DNA of 35,125 nt from assembly GCA_002346225.1 (NCBI GenBank), contig DDYY01000019.1:1-35125 (forward strand), written 5' to 3'. Positions 15,587 to 23,767 of the stretch are shown here, piece by piece. How positions within the stretch are numbered: the stretch's first letter is position 1; each line of letters starts with the position of its first letter. A program made the position numbers and the translations under genes. Source of the DNA: Bacteroidetes bacterium UBA3022 (GTDB taxonomy: Bacteria; Bacteroidota; Bacteroidia; Chitinophagales; BACL12). Below the pieces are notes generated by a model, which did no database searches, was not told the origin of the DNA, and was given only the letters and a program-made list of their open reading frames with translations.

Positions 15587-16329
15587 TTTGTTTGAATTTG
15601 TTCACTGGTCATGCCGAAGCGGCGTTCCCGGTTGGCGAAGCTGTCGATGGCTTTTCTCAGTTCTCCTTTGTCAAAATCGGGCCACAGGGTTTCAGTGAAA
15701 TAGAATTCGGCGTAGGCACTTTGCCACAGCAGGTAATTGCTGATGCGGTACTCGCCGCTGGTGCGTATCACCAGTTCCGGATCCGGTAATTCATGGGTAT
15801 AGAGGTGCTTACTGATAAGCTGTTCGTCTATTGCGTCGATATCGATGGTGCCTTGCTGCACGGCGCCGGCAATGCGCTGCATGGCATGTGTCAGCTCCGA
15901 GCGGCCGCTGTAGCTCAATGCGAGCACTAAAGTAAGGCCGGTGTTGTTTTCGGTAAGTTGTATGGCTTCCTGCAATTCGAGGAGGCAGTCTTGCGGAAGT
16001 GCGCCGGCATCGCCAATGGTGCGTATGCGCACGTTCTGCTTATTCAATTCAGGGGTTTCCTTGCGGATGGTATGCACCAGCAGTTCCATGAGTGCATTGA
16101 CCTCCTGAGGGGGTCTTTTCCAGTTTTCGGTGCTGAAAGCGTAGAGGGTAAGGTAACGGATGCCCCATTCGGTGCAGGCTTCTACCACTTGCCTGACGGA
16201 TTCCACACCCTGATGGTGACCGTAAACCCTTGCTTTGTTGTGGCGTTGTGCCCATCTGCCATTGCCGTCCATAATAATGGCAATGTGTTGGGGAACGATA
16301 GCAGGCATATCAGCAATAGGTTCAGACAT
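15583..16329 (-). CDS. uppS: Isoprenyl transferase (undecaprenyl diphosphate synthase)
   Basis: The 248-residue cytoplasmic enzyme makes the C55 lipid carrier precursor for peptidoglycan and other glycans. It shows 'HIAIIMDGNGRWAQR' with catalytic Asp21, 'YGHHQGVESVR', 'LTLYAFSTENWKRP' and 'ELVIRTSGEYRISNYLLWQ'. These are the five conserved regions of cis-prenyltransferases. The length is normal. It lies between porG and bamA, and overlaps the bamA start by 4 nt. Confidence 0.97.
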   Translation of the reverse strand: MSEPIADMPAIVPQHIAIIMDGNGRWAQRHNKARVYGHHQGVESVRQVVEACTEWGIRYLTLYAFSTENWKRPPQEVNALMELLVHTIRKETPELNKQNVRIRTIGDAGALPQDCLLELQEAIQLTENNTGLTLVLALSYSGRSELTHAMQRIAGAVQQGTIDIDAIDEQLISKHLYTHELPDPELVIRTSGEYRISNYLLWQSAYAEFYFTETLWPDFDKGELRKAIDSFANRERRFGMTSEQIQTK

Positions 16330-16359
16330 AAGCTACAAAGGTATCATTTTCCCTGTTCC

Positions 16360-17220
16360 TCAGAAGCCTTTACCGCCTCCCGGCATAGGACATTTCATAT
16401 TGACAATGGAGTAGGAAAGAAATACGCCCGCAAACACGAAAGAATCGTTGCGGTAGCGGTCGCCGCGTTGTTGTCCGGCGCGCCCCAGCGGTATGATATC
16501 GATTCCCTCTGCAGAGCGGTCGGCGAGGGCTACGGCCAGGTCGCCATTATCGCCCAAAGCCAGTATGGCAGGATCGATGTAAACAGCGCTTACATCATCG
16601 AGGTAATCGGTAAACAGCTTGTGCCAGTTCACCTCCAGCCCCATGGTTATGTTCTTGCTCACGGCAAATTTTACACCACCACCCAGCGGTATAGCCACCT
16701 GGTAGCGGTAATAGGGGTCAATGCCGCTGATCTCTTCTACATTCTGCCCTTCTGTGCCCAGCGGTTGTAAATCGACCCAGTTGCCGTCGTACAGCGCCTG
16801 GGGATTAAAATGGTAGAGGCTAAGACCGGCAAAAAGGAAGGGACTGAACCATTCATCTTTCTTGGTGCGGCTAAGGGGGAAGAAATTCAGTTCAAAACGC
16901 GTAGCAACTTCCCACAGGCCGGTTCGGTAGGAGAGGTTGCGTGTTTGCTGGTAGATATCGTCGCTGATGGCATCTTCACCGTAGGTAGAGCCGAATGCGG
17001 CACCCAGGTACCAGGCAGCGCGGGTGTTGAAGTTATACCGGTAAAACATGCCAAAAGCCGGTTCCGCAAACTGCAGGCTTTCGCGCGAATTATTAATGTC
17101 GCCAAAAGAGTGCCCCATGCCGCCCCATGCACCGATTTCGTGCTGCTGGGCCAATGCGGCGTGCTGACCTGCCAGCAGGCAGCCGCATATAGCAATAGGT
17201 ATAAGTCTATTCCGTTTCAA
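16360..17220 (-). CDS. porG: PorG-like outer membrane protein (DUF6089), T9SS component
   Basis: The 286-residue product has a signal peptide (MKRNRLIPIAICGCLLAGQ... then ALAQQ) and an outer membrane barrel start 'HEIGAWGGMGHSFGDIN'. It continues with 'YRYNFNTRAAWYLGAAFGSTYGED' and 'NFFPL...WFSPFLFAGLSLYHFNP', the pattern of DUF6089/PorG proteins. PorG is an outer membrane part of the type IX secretion machine. The place directly before uppS-bamA is also typical. The TTG at 17220 is preferred as start because it gives a compact signal peptide; the longest frame starts with GTG at 17301 and would add 27 uncharged residues before it. The protein thus belongs to the apparatus that exports the cargo genes found elsewhere in this window. 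Confidence 0.8.
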   Translation of the reverse strand: MKRNRLIPIAICGCLLAGQHAALAQQHEIGAWGGMGHSFGDINNSRESLQFAEPAFGMFYRYNFNTRAAWYLGAAFGSTYGEDAISDDIYQQTRNLSYRTGLWEVATRFELNFFPLSRTKKDEWFSPFLFAGLSLYHFNPQALYDGNWVDLQPLGTEGQNVEEISGIDPYYRYQVAIPLGGGVKFAVSKNITMGLEVNWHKLFTDYLDDVSAVYIDPAILALGDNGDLAVALADRSAEGIDIIPLGRAGQQRGDRYRNDSFVFAGVFLSYSIVNMKCPMPGGGKGF

Positions 17221-17339
17221 AAGGAAGTGTAAAGTTAGTAAAATAGGCAGTTGGAACGATGGGAAGGGCAGGATATTGCAGAGGAATGATGCAGAAGGCA
17301 CTCATTTGATAAATCATGGACATGACCCACTCATTACTT

Positions 17340-17419
17340 CCCCCCGGGGGTCTGACAAAGCCGGTACTGGCTGGCGGCATCCACTTTGTCCGTTAGGCTT
17401 GCTGATTAGCGGCTTTGTC
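17340..17419. repeat. Intergenic palindromic element
   Basis: C6G5 at 17340-17350 is followed by GACAAAGCCG at 17354-17363, whose exact reverse complement CGGCTTTGTC lies at 17410-17419. A partial third copy of the arm (CTTTGTC) lies at 17384-17390, so two alternative hairpins are possible. It sits in the gap between the cargo unit and porG. Confidence 0.65.
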
Positions 17420-17509
17420 TGTCCTTAGAAGGAAAAAACATAACACCGTGGTGCATAGACGGTTAGTCGGGCGGGACAACTGTGGCGGGCATGAGACGCT
17501 GTATAGTTC

Positions 17510-18787
17510 TCACAACTTCACCCATTTTTCTCTCCATATGCCTTGTTGGGTTTGTACGGTGGTGAGGTAGATGCCGGGGGGTAGGTGGGCAATATTGGCT
17601 TGGCCGTTTTCAAACACGACTTCCACCAGCTGGCCGCTGAGGGAAATGCTGCTCATAGTAGCGTTGGGGTAGGCGGACAGACCTTCTATGACTAATGAAG
17701 TTGTGGCGGGGTTGGGGTGGAGGGTGAGGGACAAGGTCTGCTGACCTGTAACACTCAGTGGTTCTCCTCTGCCACCACCGTTGAAGGTGCGAAAAATCTT
17801 ACCCATAGAACGGTAATAACATGTATCTGCATTCATACAAGTGATATCATACGCTCCACCATATCCATCGGGGACATCCGTGATATACCAAGACATCCCT
17901 CCGTCAATAGTTCTCAAAACTCCTAAACTTTCAACATCACTGGATTGACCAATTGGATAACGACCTGCAGTGACATATCCAATTTCTTCGCTTACAAATT
18001 CAGGCGTGGCATATAGGTACACGTGTTCATTATCATCAAATGGATTTGGCAATTTAAACCAGGTCTCTCCTTGGTCTGTGGTCTTATACATATCGGTCAA
18101 TCCATTTCCATAACCTACAGAATCTGTAGGCCAGTCCATTCCAAAATAGGGCACTTCAAACCCTTCGCCACTTACCTGCCAGTTGTTACCGTTGTCCACT
18201 GATTTGATCGTAGTGCTAAAGGCAAAAGGATCTGGGGGATCTATAGCACCACACATAAACATTACCGAGTCATTGAGTACATCCAGATCATACACTTCAC
18301 CCATGGTGGCCAGAGAGTCCTGCCAAATAGTTGATTGACAGTAGGCCCCAACAGTTACCCAGGTAGGAAAGAACCTGGTCGCTGCCACAACAACCTCATC
18401 CGGTAGATATTCAATATCATTTATTCCCAGACTGATATCATTGCCACAAGGAGCCCAGGTAAGCCCCCCATCAATCGTCATCAGATGGTTTTCCTCGTAC
18501 TCATCTGATAATCCACAACACACATAACCTGTGTCTACCGACACAAACTGAACCTTACTACCGCCATTTCCCCACGAGGCATCATAGCTCCAGGTATCTC
18601 CATAATCAGCAGAACGGTGTATTGTATCTTTATCTACAACAAATACCTTTCCATCGCTCGTGATTTCAATATCCCTAAAAGTACCTGTACTATTTGAATA
18701 AGTATAAACCTCATACCATTGTGTATAACCAAGCGATGTCATAAGAAATAAAGCTCCAATTAAAATTTGCATTTTATTTTTATGCAT
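17510..18787 (-). CDS. T9SS cargo protein with BNR/Asp-box propeller
   Basis: The 425-residue product has a signal peptide (MQILIGALFLMTSLGYTQ, after MHKNK). The body has at least five Asp-box (S/T-x-D-x-G-x-x-W) motifs at about residues 58, 103, 196, 236 and 293: RSADYGDTW, MTIDGGLTW, KSVDNGNNW, KTTDQGETW and RTIDGGMSW. This indicates a sialidase- or YCF48-like propeller; catalytic residues of sialidases are not evident. The end is a T9SS sorting domain (LHPNPATTSLVIEG, SISLSGQLVEV, PPGIYLTTV). The ATG at 18787 overlaps the upstream TGA as TGATG; a GTG one codon earlier is an alternative. The sorting-domain part is richer in GC than the body. It is the second gene of cargo unit 3. Confidence 0.88.
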   Translation of the reverse strand: MHKNKMQILIGALFLMTSLGYTQWYEVYTYSNSTGTFRDIEITSDGKVFVVDKDTIHRSADYGDTWSYDASWGNGGSKVQFVSVDTGYVCCGLSDEYEENHLMTIDGGLTWAPCGNDISLGINDIEYLPDEVVVAATRFFPTWVTVGAYCQSTIWQDSLATMGEVYDLDVLNDSVMFMCGAIDPPDPFAFSTTIKSVDNGNNWQVSGEGFEVPYFGMDWPTDSVGYGNGLTDMYKTTDQGETWFKLPNPFDDNEHVYLYATPEFVSEEIGYVTAGRYPIGQSSDVESLGVLRTIDGGMSWYITDVPDGYGGAYDITCMNADTCYYRSMGKIFRTFNGGGRGEPLSVTGQQTLSLTLHPNPATTSLVIEGLSAYPNATMSSISLSGQLVEVVFENGQANIAHLPPGIYLTTVQTQQGIWREKWVKL

Positions 18788-21700
18788 CACCGAATAATTT
18801 GAATGGTGTAATTGAAAGGAACCTCCTCTACAAATGCTTGCATGACATATAAACCAGATGCCAAGAAACTAAGATCTAATACATCCTGAGCTATTACTTG
18901 TTCTTCAAATACCACCTTGCCATTGAGATCAATTACACGTAAATAAGATTCACCCATCAAACCTTTGATTCTAATCTGACCGGTTGATGGGTTGGGGTAT
19001 ACAAGCATTTGTTGATAGTCTTCCAAGTCCAAAACAGAAACAGGTGGATCTTCCGGAAAACCATCAATATCAAAACCTATTACGAATCCATCTGCATTCT
19101 TATAACCCTCTATAGGATTAGTGTAGAAGTCTGCAAGCGGTTCACTCTGGTAATATCCCCCAAAGCCCGGATCACACAATGGTTCAAAAGTTAAATACTC
19201 AAGCTCATTATAAGCGATAGATCCTCCCATAAACAATCTTCTTTGTACATCAGTTGCCGGATCAAAACCGACACCATGGCCGGCAGAAGAAGCTTTATCA
19301 CCTAAAAAAGTGGACCAGATCAATTCCGTATTGCGGTCAAAGACAGCGATATATGAGGAAGCCTCATTTTCCTCATTGCTAACATCTATTACATCATCAA
19401 AATAGGTTCCTGAATAATCAACCAATGGATACACATCATTATCATCTCTGACGGCACCAGTAATAGCAATTAGTCTTCCATCAGTAGCAATATCATAAAT
19501 CCAATCCTGACCATCTCCACCAAAATAGGTAGACCATAACAAATCACCATCTTCGTCCAGCTTGATGATAAAGCCCTCATTATAGTGAGATTCGGAGGCA
19601 CTATAGGAGTTATCAAAATATTCGCCTGCAGATTGAAGAGGGAAATCAGGGGTATTGACTTCAAGATGATAAACACCTACGACATACACATCGTTGTTGT
19701 TGTCAACGGTTATTGAATAAGCGTCTTCAAGCCCATTTGCACCGCCAAAATAGGTACACCATTCTATCTCCTTGGTTATATGATCAATTTTTACAATGAA
19801 GGCATCCTGGTATCCTGCATATGAAGTTTGAAATGCCCCGGCTGTAGTTGGGAGACCACTACTTGCAGTTATTCCGGTAATGACAAAGTCATCATTTTCA
19901 TCAAGAAATATCGCTCTTGCCCGTTCATAACCTGCATCAAAGTCTTCCCATGTACTTCCAAACTTGGTACCCCAAACAATATTCAAATGCTGGTCAATTT
20001 CCAATATATACCCATTTCTGGTTCCAGAGTAATAAACATCAGCAGTTGAACCTGTATTGAAGTCTTTCAACTCCAGTGCGCCACCTGTGCTACTGGAATA
20101 CCCCACTATGATCAATCCGTTATCGCTCGTCTCTTTCACATCTTCCATATCATCGTTACCAGTGCCTCCTATATAGGTGGAAAAATACAAATCGCCATAT
20201 GGATCAAATATCGCCAAGGCACCATCACTGCCTCCTGAGTTTGTCGATTTATAAATATCCGACCCAGAAACAGTATTTAATGTCGGCAGATCTGTTGATC
20301 GTGCCTGATATGCAACCGGAGTAAAACCTGTTCCATCAGGTGAATTCCAGGTATCAATTTTTGCGTATGGGAAAACACTCCCTTCTACAGAGCTACCGCC
20401 GATTACTACACCCCATTGTGGGACATAAGTGGAACTGAATTTCTGAACAAATATATCTCCCACATCACCTGATAATTCAGTATCCATAAAAATCTCTTCT
20501 GGAAAATTTATACTTCTCGTAAACCCCGCGATGGTAATGGTTGAAGTTCCAGGGGTCAAAGCTGCAGGTATATAGTCAAACTTTATATCTTCTATAGACT
20601 CATTTTGATCGCCACCCCAATAGGTGCCCCAGATCACATTATCTTCACAGCTTGCCAGTGACACGAGCTCCTTTTCCACCCCAAACTCCAACACCAACAC
20701 CTTGCTGCCTGTATAACTACCCAATGATAATCCCACTACCCCGCTTCCTTCATCAGTGTATTCAGGGTGCCAGGTCAGGTCGGTGCGGCTGCCGTCTGTT
20801 TCTATCTGGTAGGCTTCGGGTTTTCTGAGGTCTATCCTGCCTATGTCTGTTTCCAGGGTCAGGGTGGTATCTGTGTTAAATGTGATGGTCGCTCCGTTGA
20901 ACACCATTTCTATCGGGTCATTCTGCTGGCTGTAGCCAGGCTGGATGATGAGGTAGAATTTCACTCCCGCCTGGTCAAAATAGTGCATCAGGTCCACCTT
21001 GGGGTAGAGGTCTTTTGTGTATAACCTGTCGGTTTTCTGTACGTTGGTTACCCCATCTGATCCTGTGTGTGCCAAAAAGAAGTTCCTGTACTCGCCCCCC
21101 TGGCTGGTGGCCTTCATTACTTCCTTAGTACTGCTGCTACCCACAAAACCCATGTCTATCCTGGCCAGCGTATCATCTGTGGTGGTACTGGTGTCTATAC
21201 GGCTGAAGACCATGAACAAACTATCATCTGTGGCATACAAGGCCGGGTAATGCCGGTCTGTGTAGTATTTGATATCTGTTCTGCTGTTGTTATCCGTATC
21301 AATGAGCTGCCCCTTATTTTCCCACCAGCCGGCATAAGCCGGTTTGTCGGGGTCGTCATCGGGTGGGGTGATGTAGTCGCTCAGTTTGTATTTGATGAAG
21401 GTGCTCTCATCAGCTGTGCCATTCCAGGCCTTGCCGCCCAAAAAGATCTCGTTGTCGCTGTCCGTGCTCACAAAGTAGACTGCATCGTCTCCCTGTCCGC
21501 TGCCATCCCATACCTCTTTCCATAATACTGTTCCTGCCGTATCGTACAGGTGGAGCACCATATCGGTGTTGGAGCCATTATCGCTATTGCCTGCGACAGC
21601 TATGGTTTGTTCGTCATCGGTCATACTGATAGCCGAATAGCTGATATGGAGTAATTCGCCATTGTTGGCCTGCGTCACCTTCGTCCAGTCTACCGTACCA

Positions 21701-22665
21701 TCTGCCTCATAGCGGATGAGGATAGCATGGGTAGCACCATCAGCAGAGGTCACCTCTCCACACACATACACATAGCCTTCCGTATCCACCCAGATACCGG
21801 TACCGGCATCATCGCCTTCTGCCAGGTCGTGGGTCTTCACCCATACAGACCCCAGCAGGCTGTCCAGTTTCACGGTACGGATATTATACCCTTCTGCGGT
21901 CACCGAAGCCCTTCCCGTCAGGTAGATATTGTCTTCTGCATCTATTGCCAATGCATTCACGCGGTCTATACCCAGGCCACTGGCCGTGCTCCGCTGAAGG
22001 GCCAGCTGTGCACCGGTAGTCTTGTGGTACTTCACCGTGGCAAAGTCCCAGTTGTCAACCGCCTGGGCACTGGCACCGCTCACTACTACCTGGCCTGAGC
22101 CATTGAGGGCCAGTCCGCTGGCCGCATCGTCATTATCATTATAGTTGTACCGGCTCACCCATTGCTGGGTGCCGGATGGGTTGTACTTGATGGTGGCATA
22201 GTCATAACCTGTGCCGCTGCCCTGGCTGCCTCCTGTGACATACACATTACCGGAAGTGTCAACCAATACATCGGAAGGAATATCGAAAAGGCTGCCCGGA
22301 CCATTGTAAGTGGTAGTCCATAGTTCAGTGCCTGTACTATCGTATTTGATGACCAGGTAATCGTAATAGTTCGTGGCAGAAGTAAAGGAAGTTGCCGCTA
22401 CGTAGACATTCTTATCATTATCTATGGAGATAGCCGTTCCGTAGTCATTATGGTCATAGCTGCTGTTGTACTCCGCCTGCCATTTTACCGTACCAAAGCG
22501 GTCATATACCGTAGTGAGGACATTGGCCAGTTCAGAACCTGCTATTGTGTTGCCGGTGACATACAAATTACCGGAGGCGTCTTTTACATGGGCACTCCAG
22601 TCGACAGTGTCGGGCATGCCGGTGGTTTGTTCCCAGACCTTATATAGGAGTTGCTGGGCTTTCAT
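18787..22665 (-). CDS. Large T9SS cargo protein with two SBBP-type propellers and a middle ENKGQ module
   Basis: The in-frame ORF from ATG 22665 encodes 1292 residues. Residues about 15-430 hold repeats of the kind 'DYLVIKYDSTGTELW...GNVYVTG' (SBBP/propeller). An acidic linker (PPDDDPDKP) leads to a module starting 'WWENKGQLIDTDNN' (about 445-675), like the region that normally stands at the N-terminus of SBBP proteins (DUF7948). A second set of repeats ('WGTYWGGDQNESIEDIKFD', 'WCTYFGGANGLEDAYSITVD', 'WSTYFGGDGQDWIYDIATDG') runs from about 680 to 1150. A T9SS sorting domain ends the protein (VYPNPSTGQIRIKG). The start as sequenced lacks a signal peptide. The proper one begins at ATG 22732 and is out of frame because of the heptamer repeat at 22701-22721. 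From about 20640 leftward the DNA becomes more AT-rich. Confidence 0.87.
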   Translation of the reverse strand: MKAQQLLYKVWEQTTGMPDTVDWSAHVKDASGNLYVTGNTIAGSELANVLTTVYDRFGTVKWQAEYNSSYDHNDYGTAISIDNDKNVYVAATSFTSATNYYDYLVIKYDSTGTELWTTTYNGPGSLFDIPSDVLVDTSGNVYVTGGSQGSGTGYDYATIKYNPSGTQQWVSRYNYNDNDDAASGLALNGSGQVVVSGASAQAVDNWDFATVKYHKTTGAQLALQRSTASGLGIDRVNALAIDAEDNIYLTGRASVTAEGYNIRTVKLDSLLGSVWVKTHDLAEGDDAGTGIWVDTEGYVYVCGEVTSADGATHAILIRYEADGTVDWTKVTQANNGELLHISYSAISMTDDEQTIAVAGNSDNGSNTDMVLHLYDTAGTVLWKEVWDGSGQGDDAVYFVSTDSDNEIFLGGKAWNGTADESTFIKYKLSDYITPPDDDPDKPAYAGWWENKGQLIDTDNNSRTDIKYYTDRHYPALYATDDSLFMVFSRIDTSTTTDDTLARIDMGFVGSSSTKEVMKATSQGGEYRNFFLAHTGSDGVTNVQKTDRLYTKDLYPKVDLMHYFDQAGVKFYLIIQPGYSQQNDPIEMVFNGATITFNTDTTLTLETDIGRIDLRKPEAYQIETDGSRTDLTWHPEYTDEGSGVVGLSLGSYTGSKVLVLEFGVEKELVSLASCEDNVIWGTYWGGDQNESIEDIKFDYIPAALTPGTSTITIAGFTRSINFPEEIFMDTELSGDVGDIFVQKFSSTYVPQWGVVIGGSSVEGSVFPYAKIDTWNSPDGTGFTPVAYQARSTDLPTLNTVSGSDIYKSTNSGGSDGALAIFDPYGDLYFSTYIGGTGNDDMEDVKETSDNGLIIVGYSSSTGGALELKDFNTGSTADVYYSGTRNGYILEIDQHLNIVWGTKFGSTWEDFDAGYERARAIFLDENDDFVITGITASSGLPTTAGAFQTSYAGYQDAFIVKIDHITKEIEWCTYFGGANGLEDAYSITVDNNNDVYVVGVYHLEVNTPDFPLQSAGEYFDNSYSASESHYNEGFIIKLDEDGDLLWSTYFGGDGQDWIYDIATDGRLIAITGAVRDDNDVYPLVDYSGTYFDDVIDVSNEENEASSYIAVFDRNTELIWSTFLGDKASSAGHGVGFDPATDVQRRLFMGGSIAYNELEYLTFEPLCDPGFGGYYQSEPLADFYTNPIEGYKNADGFVIGFDIDGFPEDPPVSVLDLEDYQQMLVYPNPSTGQIRIKGLMGESYLRVIDLNGKVVFEEQVIAQDVLDLSFLASGLYVMQAFVEEVPFNYTIQIIR

Positions 22666-22669
22666 GGAA

Positions 22670-22732
22670 TTATTCAGGAAGAGCAGTAGTAAAGTAATAA
22701 GTAGTGGGTAGTGGGTAGTGGGTAGTTTTCAT
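22670..22732 (-). other. Out-of-frame signal-peptide leader of cargo unit 3
   Basis: ATG at 22732-22730 opens a 20-residue frame that ends at TAA 22672-22670, 4 nt before the internal ATG. The distance between the two ATGs is 67 nt, one more than a multiple of three. With one 7-bp repeat unit fewer it would be 60 nt, and the leader would read MKTTHYP followed by the hydrophobic core LLITLLLLFL and NNSMKAQ, a complete signal peptide joined to the large cargo protein. Confidence 0.75.
22701..22725 (-). repeat. 7-bp tandem repeat (GTAGTGG, three units plus GTAG) in the signal-peptide coding region
   Basis: Three perfect units at 22701-22707, 22708-22714 and 22715-22721 are followed by a partial GTAG. 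Seven is not a multiple of three, so each gain or loss shifts the frame. Two or five units would connect the ATG at 22732 to the cargo ORF; three does not. Confidence 0.88.
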
Positions 22733-22746
22733 ATCAGGAATTTGTA

Positions 22747-22777
22747 CGATAATACGCTATTTTTCCTGCATAAGCAA
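22747..22777 (-). promoter_or_regulatory. Probable promoter of cargo unit 3
   Basis: Read on the minus strand, TTG (22777-22775) is followed after 20 nt by TATTATCG (22754-22747), a TAnnTTTG-like element with two mismatches. It ends 14 nt before the ATG at 22732. The spacing equals that of cargo units 1 and 2. Confidence 0.5.
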
Positions 22778-22885
22778 GGAAAACGATGTCATTTTTATGT
22801 TAAATGCCCGATACCACGCCGTTGTGCAATTGCGAACGATTAATTTATGGAATAAACCAGATGAAAAAAAACGTATAGAATAAAA

Positions 22886-23767
22886 TTAATTCCTTCGATC
22901 GTAACCCAGCCCTAACTTGTTGCGGAGCGTATCGAGGAAGTTGCTTTCGTGCAGGCGCAAAAGGGTGACAGTGAAGTGTTCTTTGCGAACGGCCAGTTGT
23001 ACCTTGCTATCTATGGTTTCATGACGGCTGTCTAAGGAAGCCAGAAATTTTTCACTGCGGCCCTCTATTTCAAAGCTGATGACAGAGTCGTCGCTCACAA
23101 CAATAGGCCGGATATTGAGATTGTGGGGTGCTACGGGCGTAATAACAAAGTTGGCAGATGATGGAAAGATGATAGGGCCACCGCAACTTAGCGAATAACC
23201 CGTGCTGCCAGTGGGGGTGCTGATGATGAGGCCATCGCACCAGTAACTCATCATGAACTCACCGTTAATATAGGTGTGAATGGTAATCATGGCAGAGGAG
23301 TCTTTCTTGTGGATGGTAAACTCATTTAAGCCATAAGGGTGCCCGTCGAAAAGTCCGATATTCGAATCGACATGGATGAGGGTGCGCGGGTCAGGTGAAT
23401 ACGACCGGCTTTCCAGCGCATCGATACAGGCTTTTATTTCATCCTTGGAAATGCCTGCCAGAAAGCCCAGCCGACCGATGTTGATGCCCAGTATCGGAAT
23501 ATTGCTATCCTGCACCAGGGTTATGGTGTCGAGCAGGGTGCCATCACCACCCAAACTCAGCATGTAGTCGGTTTCGTGCAACCCCTGTGCATCTATGGAG
23601 GAGAATGTCTTTGGGGTGGAGCCGAAGCGGATGTTCTTGATGAGGTGGGCATAGTATTTTTCATAGATATAAAAATCTATATTTCTTGCCGCCAACAAAT
23701 CGAACAATTCCTGGATATAAGGAATGGCCTCCTTGTGGATCAACCTACCATAAACTGCAATTCTCAT
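22886..23767 (-). CDS. nadK: NAD kinase
   Basis: The 293-residue product phosphorylates NAD to NADP. It has the GGDGT motif at residues 73-77 with catalytic Asp75, 'GINIGRLGFLA' after it, 'LNEFTIHKKD' with the conserved Asn-Glu pair, and 'ISTPTGSTGYSLSCGGPI', all diagnostic of the family. The length is normal. Its start overlaps the 3' end of the POTRA/D15 gene by 23 nt, so it is probably the last gene of the minus-strand run. Confidence 0.97.
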   Translation of the reverse strand: MRIAVYGRLIHKEAIPYIQELFDLLAARNIDFYIYEKYYAHLIKNIRFGSTPKTFSSIDAQGLHETDYMLSLGGDGTLLDTITLVQDSNIPILGINIGRLGFLAGISKDEIKACIDALESRSYSPDPRTLIHVDSNIGLFDGHPYGLNEFTIHKKDSSAMITIHTYINGEFMMSYWCDGLIISTPTGSTGYSLSCGGPIIFPSSANFVITPVAPHNLNIRPIVVSDDSVISFEIEGRSEKFLASLDSRHETIDSKVQLAVRKEHFTVTLLRLHESNFLDTLRNKLGLGYDRRN

